From: Chryseobacterium sp. SORGH_AS_0447
GTDB taxonomy: Bacteria; Bacteroidota; Bacteroidia; Flavobacteriales; Weeksellaceae
Direction: 5' to 3'
DNA length: 64,000 nucleotides
Assembly: GCF_030818695.1 (NCBI RefSeq)
Contig: NZ_JAUTAR010000001.1
Location: 4,086,501-4,150,500, forward strand
Shown here in pieces: positions 25,248-33,784 of the stretch. The first letter of the stretch is position 1; the number at the start of each line of letters is the position of its first letter. Below the pieces are notes generated by a model. It ran no database searches. It was not told where the DNA came from and saw nothing but the letters and a program-made list of their open reading frames with translations. The position numbers and the translations under genes are program-made.

Positions 25248-25757
25248 ATGAGCGAAACAATAGCTTTTAAACCGGAAAGTTTAGCACTGGTGCACAAGAT
25301 GATGGCAAGATATCCTGAGGGAAGACAAAAATCGGCCCTTATTCCTGTACTTCACCTGGCACAGAAAGAATTCGGAGGATGGCTGGACGTTCCGGTAATG
25401 GATTATGTTGCGGAACTGCTGAGCATCAAGCCCATCGAAGTATACGAAGTGGCTACTTTCTATACCATGTTCAATATGAAACCGGTAGGTAAATATGTAC
25501 TGGAAGTTTGCAGAACGGGGCCTTGCATGGTTTCGGGAAGCGAAAAAATCCTTAATCATATCCGAACCAAACTGAACATTAAGGACGGGGAAACTACGGA
25601 AGACGGAATGTTTACCCTGAAGCCGGCCGAATGCCTTGGAGCGTGCGGATATGCTCCGATGATGCAGCTGGGGAAATTCTTCCACGAAAATTTAACGATT
25701 GAAAAAGTAGACGAAATCCTTGATCTTTGCAGAGAAGGACAGGTTGCTTTGGACTAA
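25248..25757 (+). CDS. nuoE: NADH-quinone oxidoreductase subunit E
   Basis: This 169-residue subunit (24-kDa family) has a thioredoxin-like fold with a [2Fe-2S] cluster. Ligands are in CRTGPCMVSG and ECLGACGYAPMMQ. The helical N-terminus (MMARYPEGRQKSALIPVLHL) contacts NuoF. Start is ATG 25248; the longer frame includes a spacer with GTAC-rich short repeats. Confidence 0.96.
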   Translation: MSETIAFKPESLALVHKMMARYPEGRQKSALIPVLHLAQKEFGGWLDVPVMDYVAELLSIKPIEVYEVATFYTMFNMKPVGKYVLEVCRTGPCMVSGSEKILNHIRTKLNIKDGETTEDGMFTLKPAECLGACGYAPMMQLGKFFHENLTIEKVDEILDLCREGQVALD

Positions 25758-25836
25758 TTGAATTTTAATATCAAATAAATAAGAAGCGTACCACCGGAGC
25801 CAAAAGCTATCGGCCATTCGCTAAAAGCAAATAAAA

Positions 25837-27195
25837 ATGAGTAAAAAACTTTTACTTAAAGACGCACATGTTGAAGGCATCCGCTATTTCGAAACCTACC
25901 GCAAGCAAGGAGGTTACGGAGCAGCAGAAAAAGCCCTGAAAATGACACCGGACGAAATCCTGGAAGAAGTAAAAGCTTCGGGACTTCGCGGACGTGGAGG
26001 CGCAGGATTCCCGACCGGGATGAAATGGAGCTTCCTGGCAAAACCGGAAGGCGTTCCGAGACACTTGGTGGTAAATGCCGACGAATCGGAGCCTGGAACA
26101 TTCAAAGACCGTTATCTGATGGAATTCCTTCCTCATCTTCTGATCGAGGGAATGCTGATTTCATCATACTGTTTAGGTTCCAACACTTCGTACATCTATA
26201 TCCGTGGGGAATATTCATGGATTCCGGATATTTTAGAAGAAGCGATTGAAGAGGCCAAAGCAGCAGGATTTTTAGGTAAAAATATATTAGGAACAGGTTT
26301 CGATCTTGAAATCTATGTTCAGAGAGGTGCCGGAGCCTACATCTGTGGGGAAGAAACGGCCTTGCTCGAATCTCTTGAAGGAAAAAGAGGAAACCCAAGA
26401 CTGAAACCGCCATTCCCGGCTGTAAAAGGACTTTGGGAAAGACCAACCGTAGTAAACAACGTTGAATCGATTGCGGCTATTGTTCCGATCATCGATATTA
26501 CCGGAGCGGAATATGCTAAAATCGGCGTAGGAAGATCTACCGGTACCAAACTGATTTCTGCCTGCGGAAACATCAACAAACCGGGCGTTTATGAAATCGA
26601 TATGACGATTACCGTTGAAGAATTCATTTACTCAGAAGAATATTGTGGCGGAATTAAGGACGGAAAAAGACTGAAAGCCTGTATCCCGGGTGGAAGTTCC
26701 GTTCCGATCGTTCCTGCCAATTTGTTATTAAAAACCGTAAACGGAGAACCGAGATACATGAACTACGAATCTTTGGCTGATGGTGGTTTCGCTACCGGAA
26801 CCATGATGGGTTCAGGAGGGTTCATCGTGTTGGATGAAGACCAGTGTGTGGTGGAACATACCATGACTTTGGCAAGATTCTACAACCACGAAAGCTGCGG
26901 ACAATGTACGCCTTGCCGTGAAGGTACGGGATGGATGTACAAGATTTTGAAGAAAATCGAGAAAGGAGAAGGAAAAATGGAAGATATCGATCTGCTTTGG
27001 GACATCCAGAGAAAGATCGAAGGAAATACGATCTGCCCATTGGGTGATGCGGCGGCATGGCCGGTGGCAGCAGCGATCCGTCACTTCAGAGACGAGTTTG
27101 AATGGCACGTGAAAAATCCTGAGTTGTGTAAAACCCAGAATTACGGGCTTGCCCATTATGCAGATCCAATCCCTGCTGTTGAGAACAATGCTTAA
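25837..27195 (+). CDS. nuoF: NADH-quinone oxidoreductase subunit F
   Basis: This 452-residue subunit binds NADH and FMN and holds cluster N3. The FMN/NADH loops read GLRGRGGAGFPTGMKW and VVNADESEPGTFKDR; ERGAGAYICGEETALLESLE-like sequence (here QRGAGAYICGEETALLESLE) follows. The [4Fe-4S] ligands are in HESCGQCTPCREG (about 352-363) and a later Cys in GNTICPLGDAAAWP. It is complete and typical. Confidence 0.97.
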   Translation: MSKKLLLKDAHVEGIRYFETYRKQGGYGAAEKALKMTPDEILEEVKASGLRGRGGAGFPTGMKWSFLAKPEGVPRHLVVNADESEPGTFKDRYLMEFLPHLLIEGMLISSYCLGSNTSYIYIRGEYSWIPDILEEAIEEAKAAGFLGKNILGTGFDLEIYVQRGAGAYICGEETALLESLEGKRGNPRLKPPFPAVKGLWERPTVVNNVESIAAIVPIIDITGAEYAKIGVGRSTGTKLISACGNINKPGVYEIDMTITVEEFIYSEEYCGGIKDGKRLKACIPGGSSVPIVPANLLLKTVNGEPRYMNYESLADGGFATGTMMGSGGFIVLDEDQCVVEHTMTLARFYNHESCGQCTPCREGTGWMYKILKKIEKGEGKMEDIDLLWDIQRKIEGNTICPLGDAAAWPVAAAIRHFRDEFEWHVKNPELCKTQNYGLAHYADPIPAVENNA

Positions 27196-27196
27196 G

Positions 27197-28093
27197 ATGA
27201 AAAGTTTACTGGTAGCTGGGTTAATGATTTCGGGTTTTATCTTTGGACAAAGAGCGACAAATGATACGATAGGAGAATCAACCCTTGAAGAAGCTTGTGC
27301 TTTTCCTGGCAGATTATCTATTAAGCAAAAAGAAAAACCTTTACCATTAAGCAAAAAAGGACAGATGTTCGCTTTCTTCGGTTGGAACAGAGGCGCTTTC
27401 AGCAACTCGGACATTCATTTCACCGGAAACGGCTATGATTTTCAGCTGAACAATGTATCTGCAAAAGACAGACCTACGAAATTGGGGATTGTATATATCG
27501 ATCCGTCTTGGTTTACCGTAGTTCAGTATAATTTCAGAGCAGGTTATTTTATTAAAGATAATTTGGCTTTGGTACTGGGAATCGATCACATGAAATATGT
27601 GATGAATCAAAACCAAACGGTTGATTTTTCAGGAACAATTTCAGATCCTAAATATGCAGCCATGGTACAGAACGGACAGGTAAATCTATCTGATGAGCAG
27701 TTCCTTACCTTTGAGCACACAGACGGTCTTAATTATGAAAATTTAGGACTTGAGAAATATAAAAATCTTGTTCACAAGAAAAATATAGACCTGGTATGGT
27801 CTTACGGAGCCGGTCTAGGTTTCATGTTTCCGAAAAGTAATGTAAAACTTTTTGGCAATGAACGGAGCGACCGTTTCCATGTAGCCGGTATGGCAACCGA
27901 TCTGAGATCGAGTTTAAACCTGGTTTTCTGGAACCACTGGATGATCAGGGCAGAAGCCAAAGCCGGGTACATCAATATGTGGGACATTAAAACCACATTG
28001 AACAACAAACCGGATAAAGCCCGTCAGGATTTTGTTTTCGGACAGGTGCTGGCAGGAATCGGATATACATTTAATACGAAAAAGTATAATTAA
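27197..28093 (+). CDS. Outer-membrane-like secreted protein inside the nuo operon
   Basis: From ATG 27197 the product has 298 residues with a signal peptide (MKSLLVAGLMISGFIFGQ). After a short linker (about 18-60) the sequence alternates hydrophobic and polar residues: GQMFAFFGWNRGAFSNSDIH, GIVYIDPSWFTVVQYNFRAG, VWSYGAGLGFMFPKSNVKLF and a final FVFGQVLAGIGYTFNTKKYN with an aromatic-containing last strand. This is a typical outer-membrane beta-barrel layout. It is not a complex I subunit, yet it lies 1 nt after nuoF and 41 nt before nuoG. The frame begins within the nuoF end, so translation may be coupled. Role unknown. Confidence 0.8.
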   Translation: MKSLLVAGLMISGFIFGQRATNDTIGESTLEEACAFPGRLSIKQKEKPLPLSKKGQMFAFFGWNRGAFSNSDIHFTGNGYDFQLNNVSAKDRPTKLGIVYIDPSWFTVVQYNFRAGYFIKDNLALVLGIDHMKYVMNQNQTVDFSGTISDPKYAAMVQNGQVNLSDEQFLTFEHTDGLNYENLGLEKYKNLVHKKNIDLVWSYGAGLGFMFPKSNVKLFGNERSDRFHVAGMATDLRSSLNLVFWNHWMIRAEAKAGYINMWDIKTTLNNKPDKARQDFVFGQVLAGIGYTFNTKKYN

Positions 28094-28134
28094 ACAGAGC
28101 TTAATGGCTAAGGCATAAGCGAAAAGCATAGAAT

Positions 28135-29133
28135 ATGAGCGAAGAGGTTAAAAAATTTAAAATAACTATAGACGGACAGACCACCGAAGTTTTGCCTGGA
28201 ACTTCTATCCTGGAAGCTGCCAGACAGATCGGCGGAAAATCCGTACCTCCGGCAATGTGCTATTACAGCAAATTGGAAACCAGCGGAGGAAGATGCAGAA
28301 CTTGCTTAGTGGAAGTTTCCAAAGGATCTGAAGCAGATCCGCGTCCTATGCCGAAATTGGTGGCAAGCTGCAGAACCAATGTAATGGACGGGATGGAAGT
28401 GAAAAACCTTTCTTCCGAAAAGGCACAGGAAGGCAGAAAAGCCGTAACTGAGTTTTTACTCTTGAACCACCCGTTAGACTGCCCGATTTGTGACCAGGCA
28501 GGAGAATGCCACCTTCAGGATCTTGGCTATGAGCACGGCGTGGAAAACACCAGAACGGAATTCGAAAGAAATACTTATGATGCCGATGACTTGGGGCCTC
28601 ACATCAAACTGAATATGAACCGTTGCATCCTGTGTGCAAGATGCGTACTAGCTGCTAACCAGCTTACCGGAGAAAGAGAGCACGGAATCCTTTTCAGAGG
28701 AGATCACGCTGAAATTTCAACATATCTGAATAAAGCCCTTGATAATGATTTTATCGGAAACGTAATCGACGTTTGTCCGGTAGGGGCATTAACAGACAGA
28801 ACCGCACGTTTTGCGAGCAGAGTATGGTTTACCAAACCGATGAATGCTTCTTGCAACTGTGGAAAATGTTCCGGAAAAGCAGTGGTTTGGATGAAAGGAG
28901 ACGAAATTGTAAGGGTAACGGCCCGAAAAGACCAGTGGGGTGAAGTAGAAGAATTTATCTGCGATACCTGCCGTTTCGAAAGAAAGAGCCTGAGCGACTG
29001 GAACATCGAAGGTCCTAGACATATCGACAGACATTCGGTGATTTCACTCAACCATTACGAGAAGCCTAAAGACGAATTGAGAGTCCTAGATAATCCGATG
29101 GCAAAAGAGATCAGCGAAAAAGACGAAAAATAA
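28135..29133 (+). CDS. nuoG: Short NADH-quinone oxidoreductase subunit G
   Basis: This subunit has 332 residues, against about 900 in E. coli. The N-terminal [2Fe-2S] domain (MCYYSKLETSGGRCRTCLVE), the His-Cys motif (HPLDCPICDQAGECHLQDL) and the ferredoxin-like motif (NMNRCILCARCV with VCPVGAL) that carry clusters N1b, N5 and N4 are all present. After them a C-x-C-x-x-C cluster (ASCNCGKCSGKAVVW, then ICDTCRF) takes the place of the 4Fe-4S molybdopterin region, and the whole molybdopterin-oxidoreductase-like domain is missing. All electron carriers needed between NuoF and NuoI remain. The short form appears to be normal for flavobacteria rather than a broken gene. Confidence 0.93.
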   Translation: MSEEVKKFKITIDGQTTEVLPGTSILEAARQIGGKSVPPAMCYYSKLETSGGRCRTCLVEVSKGSEADPRPMPKLVASCRTNVMDGMEVKNLSSEKAQEGRKAVTEFLLLNHPLDCPICDQAGECHLQDLGYEHGVENTRTEFERNTYDADDLGPHIKLNMNRCILCARCVLAANQLTGEREHGILFRGDHAEISTYLNKALDNDFIGNVIDVCPVGALTDRTARFASRVWFTKPMNASCNCGKCSGKAVVWMKGDEIVRVTARKDQWGEVEEFICDTCRFERKSLSDWNIEGPRHIDRHSVISLNHYEKPKDELRVLDNPMAKEISEKDEK

Positions 29134-29137
29134 AGAG

Positions 29138-29298
29138 TTGGATGCTGGAAGAAGGAAGCCGGAAGTTTAATATAAAACTCACCTACTGCTTTCAACATCA
29201 GCTGTTTAAAAATATAAAAAATTGGTAATGTGATGATGAGTCGATGCCACGATGTACTGAACATCCAGCTCCGGCTCCCATCTTCAAACATTTAAATA
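29138..29298. repeat. Degenerate inverted-repeat element in the nuoG-nuoH gap
   Basis: The gap opens with GGATGCTGGAAGAAGGAAGC and closes with CATCCAGCTCCGGCTCCCAT, which are imperfect reverse complements. The inner part TTGGTAATGTGATGATGAG recurs in the nuoH-nuoI gap. No reading frame is present. It looks like a decayed short palindromic or MITE-like repeat. Confidence 0.5.
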
Positions 29299-29301
29299 AA
29301 A

Positions 29302-30366
29302 ATGGATTTAATTACATTTAAACTTATACTTGTATTAGCACTTTTCCTGCTTTCGCTGACGATCGCAGCCTACTCTACCTGGGCGGAAAGAAAAGTAGCA
29401 TCTATCATGCAGGACAGGATCGGGCCGAACAGAGCCGGGCCTTTCGGATTGCTGCAGCCTCTTGCGGATGGTGGAAAGTTTTTCTTTAAAGAAGATTTCA
29501 CCCCTGCCAATGCGGAAAAATTCCTTTTCGTGTTGGGTCCGGCATTGGTGATGTTTATTTCATTGATTACCGGAGCGGTTATTCCTTGGGGTAAAAGTTT
29601 AAATATCGCCGGTACTTCGTACGATCTTCAGGTGGCAAACATCGACGTAGGAGTTCTTTTCATTATCGGAATGGCTTCTATCGGGGTTTACGGGATTATG
29701 ATCGGAGGCTGGGCTTCCAACAACAAATATTCATTACTTGGGGCCATCCGTGCTTCTTCACAGATGATTTCTTACGAATTGGCAATGGGATTGGCTTTGC
29801 TTTCCATCATTATGATGACGGGAAGTCTTGATCTTAAAGAAATTACGGCAAGCCAGACCAACGGAAAATTGTGGGGCTTTATTCCATGGGTTTCCGGACT
29901 GAACTGGAATATCTTTTATCAGCCGATTGCTTTCCTTGTTTTCTTCGTTGCTGCTTTGGCAGAAACCAACAGACACCCTTTTGATTTACCGGAATGTGAA
30001 TCTGAATTGGTAACCGGATATTCTACGGAATATTCTTCGATGAAATTAGGATTGTACATGTTCGGTGAATATGTGAATATGTTTATCTCCAATGCTTTCA
30101 TGGTCGTTCTTTTCTTCGGAGGATACAATTATCCGGGAATTGAATGGGTAACGCAGCACTGGGGTGAAAATACCGCAGGAATTTTAAGTGTTGTGGCATT
30201 TTTAACCAAGACGGTAATCGGAATCCTGATCTTCATGTGGATCAGATGGACACTGCCGAGATTCAGATACGATCAGTTAATGCACCTGGGATGGAAAACG
30301 CTGATCCCGATGGCATTGGTAAATTTATTAATTACAGGAGCCGTAATCTTAGCTTTTGCCAATTAA
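29302..30366 (+). CDS. nuoH: NADH-quinone oxidoreductase subunit H
   Basis: This 354-residue membrane subunit forms part of the quinone channel and the E-channel linking the two arms. About eight membrane helices can be seen. Signatures are YSTWAERKVASIMQDRIGPN, GPFGLLQPLADGGKFFFKED, and AETNRHPFDLPECESELVTG. It is complete. Confidence 0.97.
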   Translation: MDLITFKLILVLALFLLSLTIAAYSTWAERKVASIMQDRIGPNRAGPFGLLQPLADGGKFFFKEDFTPANAEKFLFVLGPALVMFISLITGAVIPWGKSLNIAGTSYDLQVANIDVGVLFIIGMASIGVYGIMIGGWASNNKYSLLGAIRASSQMISYELAMGLALLSIIMMTGSLDLKEITASQTNGKLWGFIPWVSGLNWNIFYQPIAFLVFFVAALAETNRHPFDLPECESELVTGYSTEYSSMKLGLYMFGEYVNMFISNAFMVVLFFGGYNYPGIEWVTQHWGENTAGILSVVAFLTKTVIGILIFMWIRWTLPRFRYDQLMHLGWKTLIPMALVNLLITGAVILAFAN

Positions 30367-30384
30367 TCATCTGAAATAAATTAA

Positions 30385-30468
30385 TTTGAAAATTTGATAA
30401 TGTGACGATGAGCTGCTGTGACGATGAAATTTCCATCTCTCCGCCTCCATCTTCTAACATTTAATAAT
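30385..30468. repeat. Degenerate repeat in the nuoH-nuoI gap
   Basis: TTTGATAATGTGACGATGAG and CCGCCTCCATCTTCTAACAT match the inner and right-end parts of the element at 29138-29298. It separates nuoH from nuoI by 111 nt, while later genes are tightly packed. Confidence 0.45.
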
Positions 30469-30477
30469 AAAAAATAA

Positions 30478-31035
30478 ATGAAACTTACAAACAGATCAAA
30501 AGTTGTTTCCAATAAAGAAATGACCCTTGCTGAAAAAATCTACCTGCCTGCAATCTTTACAGGGATGGGGATTACCTTTAAGCATGCTGTAAGAACCGTA
30601 CTGAAAGGAGCACCCGCTGTATATGCGTATCCGGAAGTACAGAAGCCGAGAGCAGAAATCTGGAGAGGCCAGCACGTTTTGAAAAGAGACGAAGAAGGCA
30701 GAGAAAGATGCACCGCTTGCGGACTTTGTGCGGTGGCATGCCCTGCAGAGGCCATTACCATGACGGCTGCTGAAAGAACAAAAGAGGAAAAGCACCTGTA
30801 CCGGGAAGAAAAATATGCATCGGTATATGAAATCAATATGCTAAGATGTATCTTTTGCGGGATGTGCGAAGAAGCCTGCCCGAAATCTGCGATCTATCTT
30901 ACCGACCGTTTGGTAGACGTGGAAACCAACAGAGGTTCTTTCATTTACGGAAAAGACAAATTGGTGGAAAAAATAAATGAAAGGATTGATATCACTGAAA
31001 GACAGTCCGAGAAACAAAAAAATGCGGTAAAATAA
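30478..31035 (+). CDS. nuoI: NADH-quinone oxidoreductase subunit I
   Basis: This 185-residue ferredoxin-like subunit carries clusters N6a and N6b. Both [4Fe-4S] motifs are visible: CTACGLCAVACPAEAI and CIFCGMCEEACPKSAI. An amphipathic N-terminus (LAEKIYLPAIFTGMGITFKH) docks on the membrane. Its stop codon overlaps the nuoJ ATG by 1 nt. Confidence 0.97.
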   Translation: MKLTNRSKVVSNKEMTLAEKIYLPAIFTGMGITFKHAVRTVLKGAPAVYAYPEVQKPRAEIWRGQHVLKRDEEGRERCTACGLCAVACPAEAITMTAAERTKEEKHLYREEKYASVYEINMLRCIFCGMCEEACPKSAIYLTDRLVDVETNRGSFIYGKDKLVEKINERIDITERQSEKQKNAVK

Positions 31036-31532
31036 TGGATCAGTTTTTATTTTTCTTGGTGGCGTTTTTAGCAGTGGCAAGTGCGGTGTATTTCGTATTT
31101 GCAAGAAATCCTCTCTATGCTATTTTGTCATTAATTGTTACAATGTTTTCGATTGCGGGTATGTACATTCTCCTGAATGCACAGTTTCTTGCGATTATCC
31201 AGATTATAGTATATGCCGGGGCGATCATGGTATTGTTCCTGTACATCCTGATGATGCTTAACCTTAATAAGCAAGACGAAAGTAAGAAGAACAATACTTT
31301 AAAGTTTGCCGGTGTTTTTACGGCAGGTCTTCTGTTAATTGGAGTTTTGGGAGTATTCAGAGGCGTACAGCAGAATCATGTGGCTGTAGCAGATGCTGAT
31401 GGAAGCATCGGGCTTACCAAAAACCTGGGCAGACTTTTGTTTAATGAATATGTTTTACCGTTTGAGCTTGCATCCATCCTTATTCTGGCAGGTATTGTAG
31501 GTGCGGTATTAATCGGTAAAAAAGATTTATAA
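31035..31532 (+). CDS. nuoJ: NADH-quinone oxidoreductase subunit J
   Basis: This 165-residue membrane subunit (ND6 family) has five predicted helices. The pi-bulge helix region IIQIIVYAGAIMVLFLYILM is conserved. It starts on the last base of nuoI, indicating translational coupling, and is followed by nuoK after 4 nt. Confidence 0.95.
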   Translation: MDQFLFFLVAFLAVASAVYFVFARNPLYAILSLIVTMFSIAGMYILLNAQFLAIIQIIVYAGAIMVLFLYILMMLNLNKQDESKKNNTLKFAGVFTAGLLLIGVLGVFRGVQQNHVAVADADGSIGLTKNLGRLLFNEYVLPFELASILILAGIVGAVLIGKKDL

Positions 31533-31536
31533 AATT

Positions 31537-31866
31537 ATGGGAGAAGTAAATACATTTATACAAAGCATCCCTCTGAACTACTTCATCATCCTTTCGTCAG
31601 TATTATTCTGTCTGGGCGTGTTGGGCGTATTGCTGAGAAAAAATGCTATTGTTATTTTGGGTTGTGTAGAGCTTATGCTGAATTCGGTAAACCTTTTACT
31701 CGCTGCATTTTCGGCGTACAAAGGAAACGGCGACGGACAACTTTTAGTTTTCTTCATTATGGTGGTGGCTGCTGCGGAAGTGGCAGTAGGTCTGGCAATT
31801 ATTGCTATGCTTTATAGAAATACCCGTTCTGTTGATGTAAGTATATTTAATAAATTAAGAGGATAA
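31537..31866 (+). CDS. nuoK: NADH-quinone oxidoreductase subunit K
   Basis: This 109-residue membrane subunit (ND4L family) has three helices. The conserved glutamates lie in VILGCVELMLNSVNLL and VVAAAEVAVGLAIIAMLYR and belong to the proton path. Length and position are standard. Confidence 0.96.
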   Translation: MGEVNTFIQSIPLNYFIILSSVLFCLGVLGVLLRKNAIVILGCVELMLNSVNLLLAAFSAYKGNGDGQLLVFFIMVVAAAEVAVGLAIIAMLYRNTRSVDVSIFNKLRG

Positions 31867-31868
31867 GA

Positions 31869-33782
31869 ATGGAAAATTTAGTGTATGCAATAATACTTTT
31901 ACCACTTTTAGGTTTTCTTATTAACGGGTTATTCGGGAAAAATCTTCCAAAAATTGTTGTAGGGAGTTTGGCTACGGCAATGGTTTTTGCCTCTTTCTGC
32001 ATCGCAGTAAGTATTTTCCTGGGTTTCAATTCCGAAAGCCAGCCTGTAATTGTAAAAGCTTTTGAATGGTTCAGGGTAAACGGGGTTCAGATCAATTTCG
32101 GATTCCAGATCGATCAGCTGTCTTTGATGATGGTGATGATCATTACAGGAATCGGTTCTTTGATTCATCTCTACTCTATCGGATATATGAGCCACGATAA
32201 AGGTTTCTATAAGTTTTTCACTTATCTGAACTTGTTTATCTTCTCCATGTTACTTTTGGTAATGGGAAGCAACTACCTGATCCTGTTCATCGGATGGGAA
32301 GGCGTAGGATTGTGTTCCTATTTACTGATCGGGTTCTGGTATACCAACGAAGAATACGGTAAAGCAGCAAGAAAAGCATTCATCATGAACAGAATCGGTG
32401 ACCTTGCGTTGCTGATCGGGATTTTCATGTTGGCTTCTCAGACCAATGCTGTCGATTATCTTACCATTAGAGAAAATGCAGGAAAATTTGAACTGGACGG
32501 AAGCGTAATCATCTTTATTACGGCAAGTTTATTTATCGGTGCTACCGGTAAATCGGCTCAGGTTCCTCTATATACATGGCTTCCGGATGCGATGGCCGGC
32601 CCTACCCCTGTTTCTGCGTTAATTCACGCGGCGACGATGGTAACGGCAGGGATCTATCTGGTGGTACGTTCCAACTTCTTATTCACACTGGCGCCAAGCG
32701 TTCAGGACGGAATTTTATTCATCGGCTTCCTAACGGCTGCGCTGGCAGGATTCTACGCCCTGCGTCAGAACGACATTAAAAAAGTTTTGGCCTACTCTAC
32801 CGTTTCACAGCTTGGATTCATGTTCATTGCTTTAGGATTGGGTGCTTATACAACTGCCATGTTCCACGTAATGACACACGCTTTCTTTAAAGCCCTGTTA
32901 TTCTTAGGAGCAGGATCTGTAATCCACGCGATGAGCAACGAACAGGATATGCGTTTCATGGGAGGATTGAAAAAATACATTCCTCTTACGCATGCTACTT
33001 TCCTGATCGGAACCCTTGCTATTTCAGGATTCCCTCTTCTATCGGGGATGATCTCAAAAGACGAAATTCTGGTAGCTGCCTTTGCTAAAAACCCGATCTA
33101 TTGGGTAATGTTATTTATTTTAGCGGCAGTTACGGCAACTTATATGTTCAGACTGTATTATCTTACTTTCCACGGGGAGTTCAGAGGTACGGAAGAACAG
33201 AAACATCATCTGCATGAAAGCCCGTCTAATATGACGCTGCCTTTGATCGTACTGGCTATCTTTTCCGTAGTAGGCGGTTTTATCAACCTTCCTCACTTCA
33301 TCGGACATGGTCATTACGCCAAATTAATGGAATGGCTTAAGCCGGTGCTTACTGAGGAGAGCTACAACCAGATGGAAGCTACCCTTTCGGGAGTTCCTTT
33401 CGGTACTGAAATGATTCTTTTAGGCGCAACGGTTTTAATGTTCTTCTGTGTTTGGTTTTTTGTTAAAAATACATACGTCAACAAGAAAAAGCAGGCCTTG
33501 CCGGAAGAAATGTACACCGGATGGGAAAAACTGTCTGCCAAGAAATTATATGTTGACGAACTTTACAATGCGATTATTGTAAAAACTGTTGAAGGATTAG
33601 GACGCGGAGGAAGAATGTTTGATAAAGGAATTCTTGACCGTTTTGTAGACTTCGTAGGCGACGGCGCTGAAGACAGCGGAAGAGCCATGAAGCGTATCCA
33701 GAACGGAAATGTGGAGAACTATATTCTTATCATGTCTTTGGCGGTGGGAATTATATTAATTGTTAACTTTTTATTACAATAA
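31869..33782 (+). CDS. nuoL: NADH-quinone oxidoreductase subunit L
   Basis: This 637-residue Mrp-antiporter-like proton pump subunit has about 16 membrane helices including the long lateral helix at the C-terminus. Signatures are NYLILFIGWEGVGLCSYLLI, PVSALIHAATMVTAGIYLVV with the discontinuous helix, and FHVMTHAFFKALLFLGAGSV. The C-terminal end (about 545-637) carries the YVDELYNAIIVK amphipathic region. Confidence 0.97.
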   Translation: MENLVYAIILLPLLGFLINGLFGKNLPKIVVGSLATAMVFASFCIAVSIFLGFNSESQPVIVKAFEWFRVNGVQINFGFQIDQLSLMMVMIITGIGSLIHLYSIGYMSHDKGFYKFFTYLNLFIFSMLLLVMGSNYLILFIGWEGVGLCSYLLIGFWYTNEEYGKAARKAFIMNRIGDLALLIGIFMLASQTNAVDYLTIRENAGKFELDGSVIIFITASLFIGATGKSAQVPLYTWLPDAMAGPTPVSALIHAATMVTAGIYLVVRSNFLFTLAPSVQDGILFIGFLTAALAGFYALRQNDIKKVLAYSTVSQLGFMFIALGLGAYTTAMFHVMTHAFFKALLFLGAGSVIHAMSNEQDMRFMGGLKKYIPLTHATFLIGTLAISGFPLLSGMISKDEILVAAFAKNPIYWVMLFILAAVTATYMFRLYYLTFHGEFRGTEEQKHHLHESPSNMTLPLIVLAIFSVVGGFINLPHFIGHGHYAKLMEWLKPVLTEESYNQMEATLSGVPFGTEMILLGATVLMFFCVWFFVKNTYVNKKKQALPEEMYTGWEKLSAKKLYVDELYNAIIVKTVEGLGRGGRMFDKGILDRFVDFVGDGAEDSGRAMKRIQNGNVENYILIMSLAVGIILIVNFLLQ

Positions 33783-33784
33783 TA

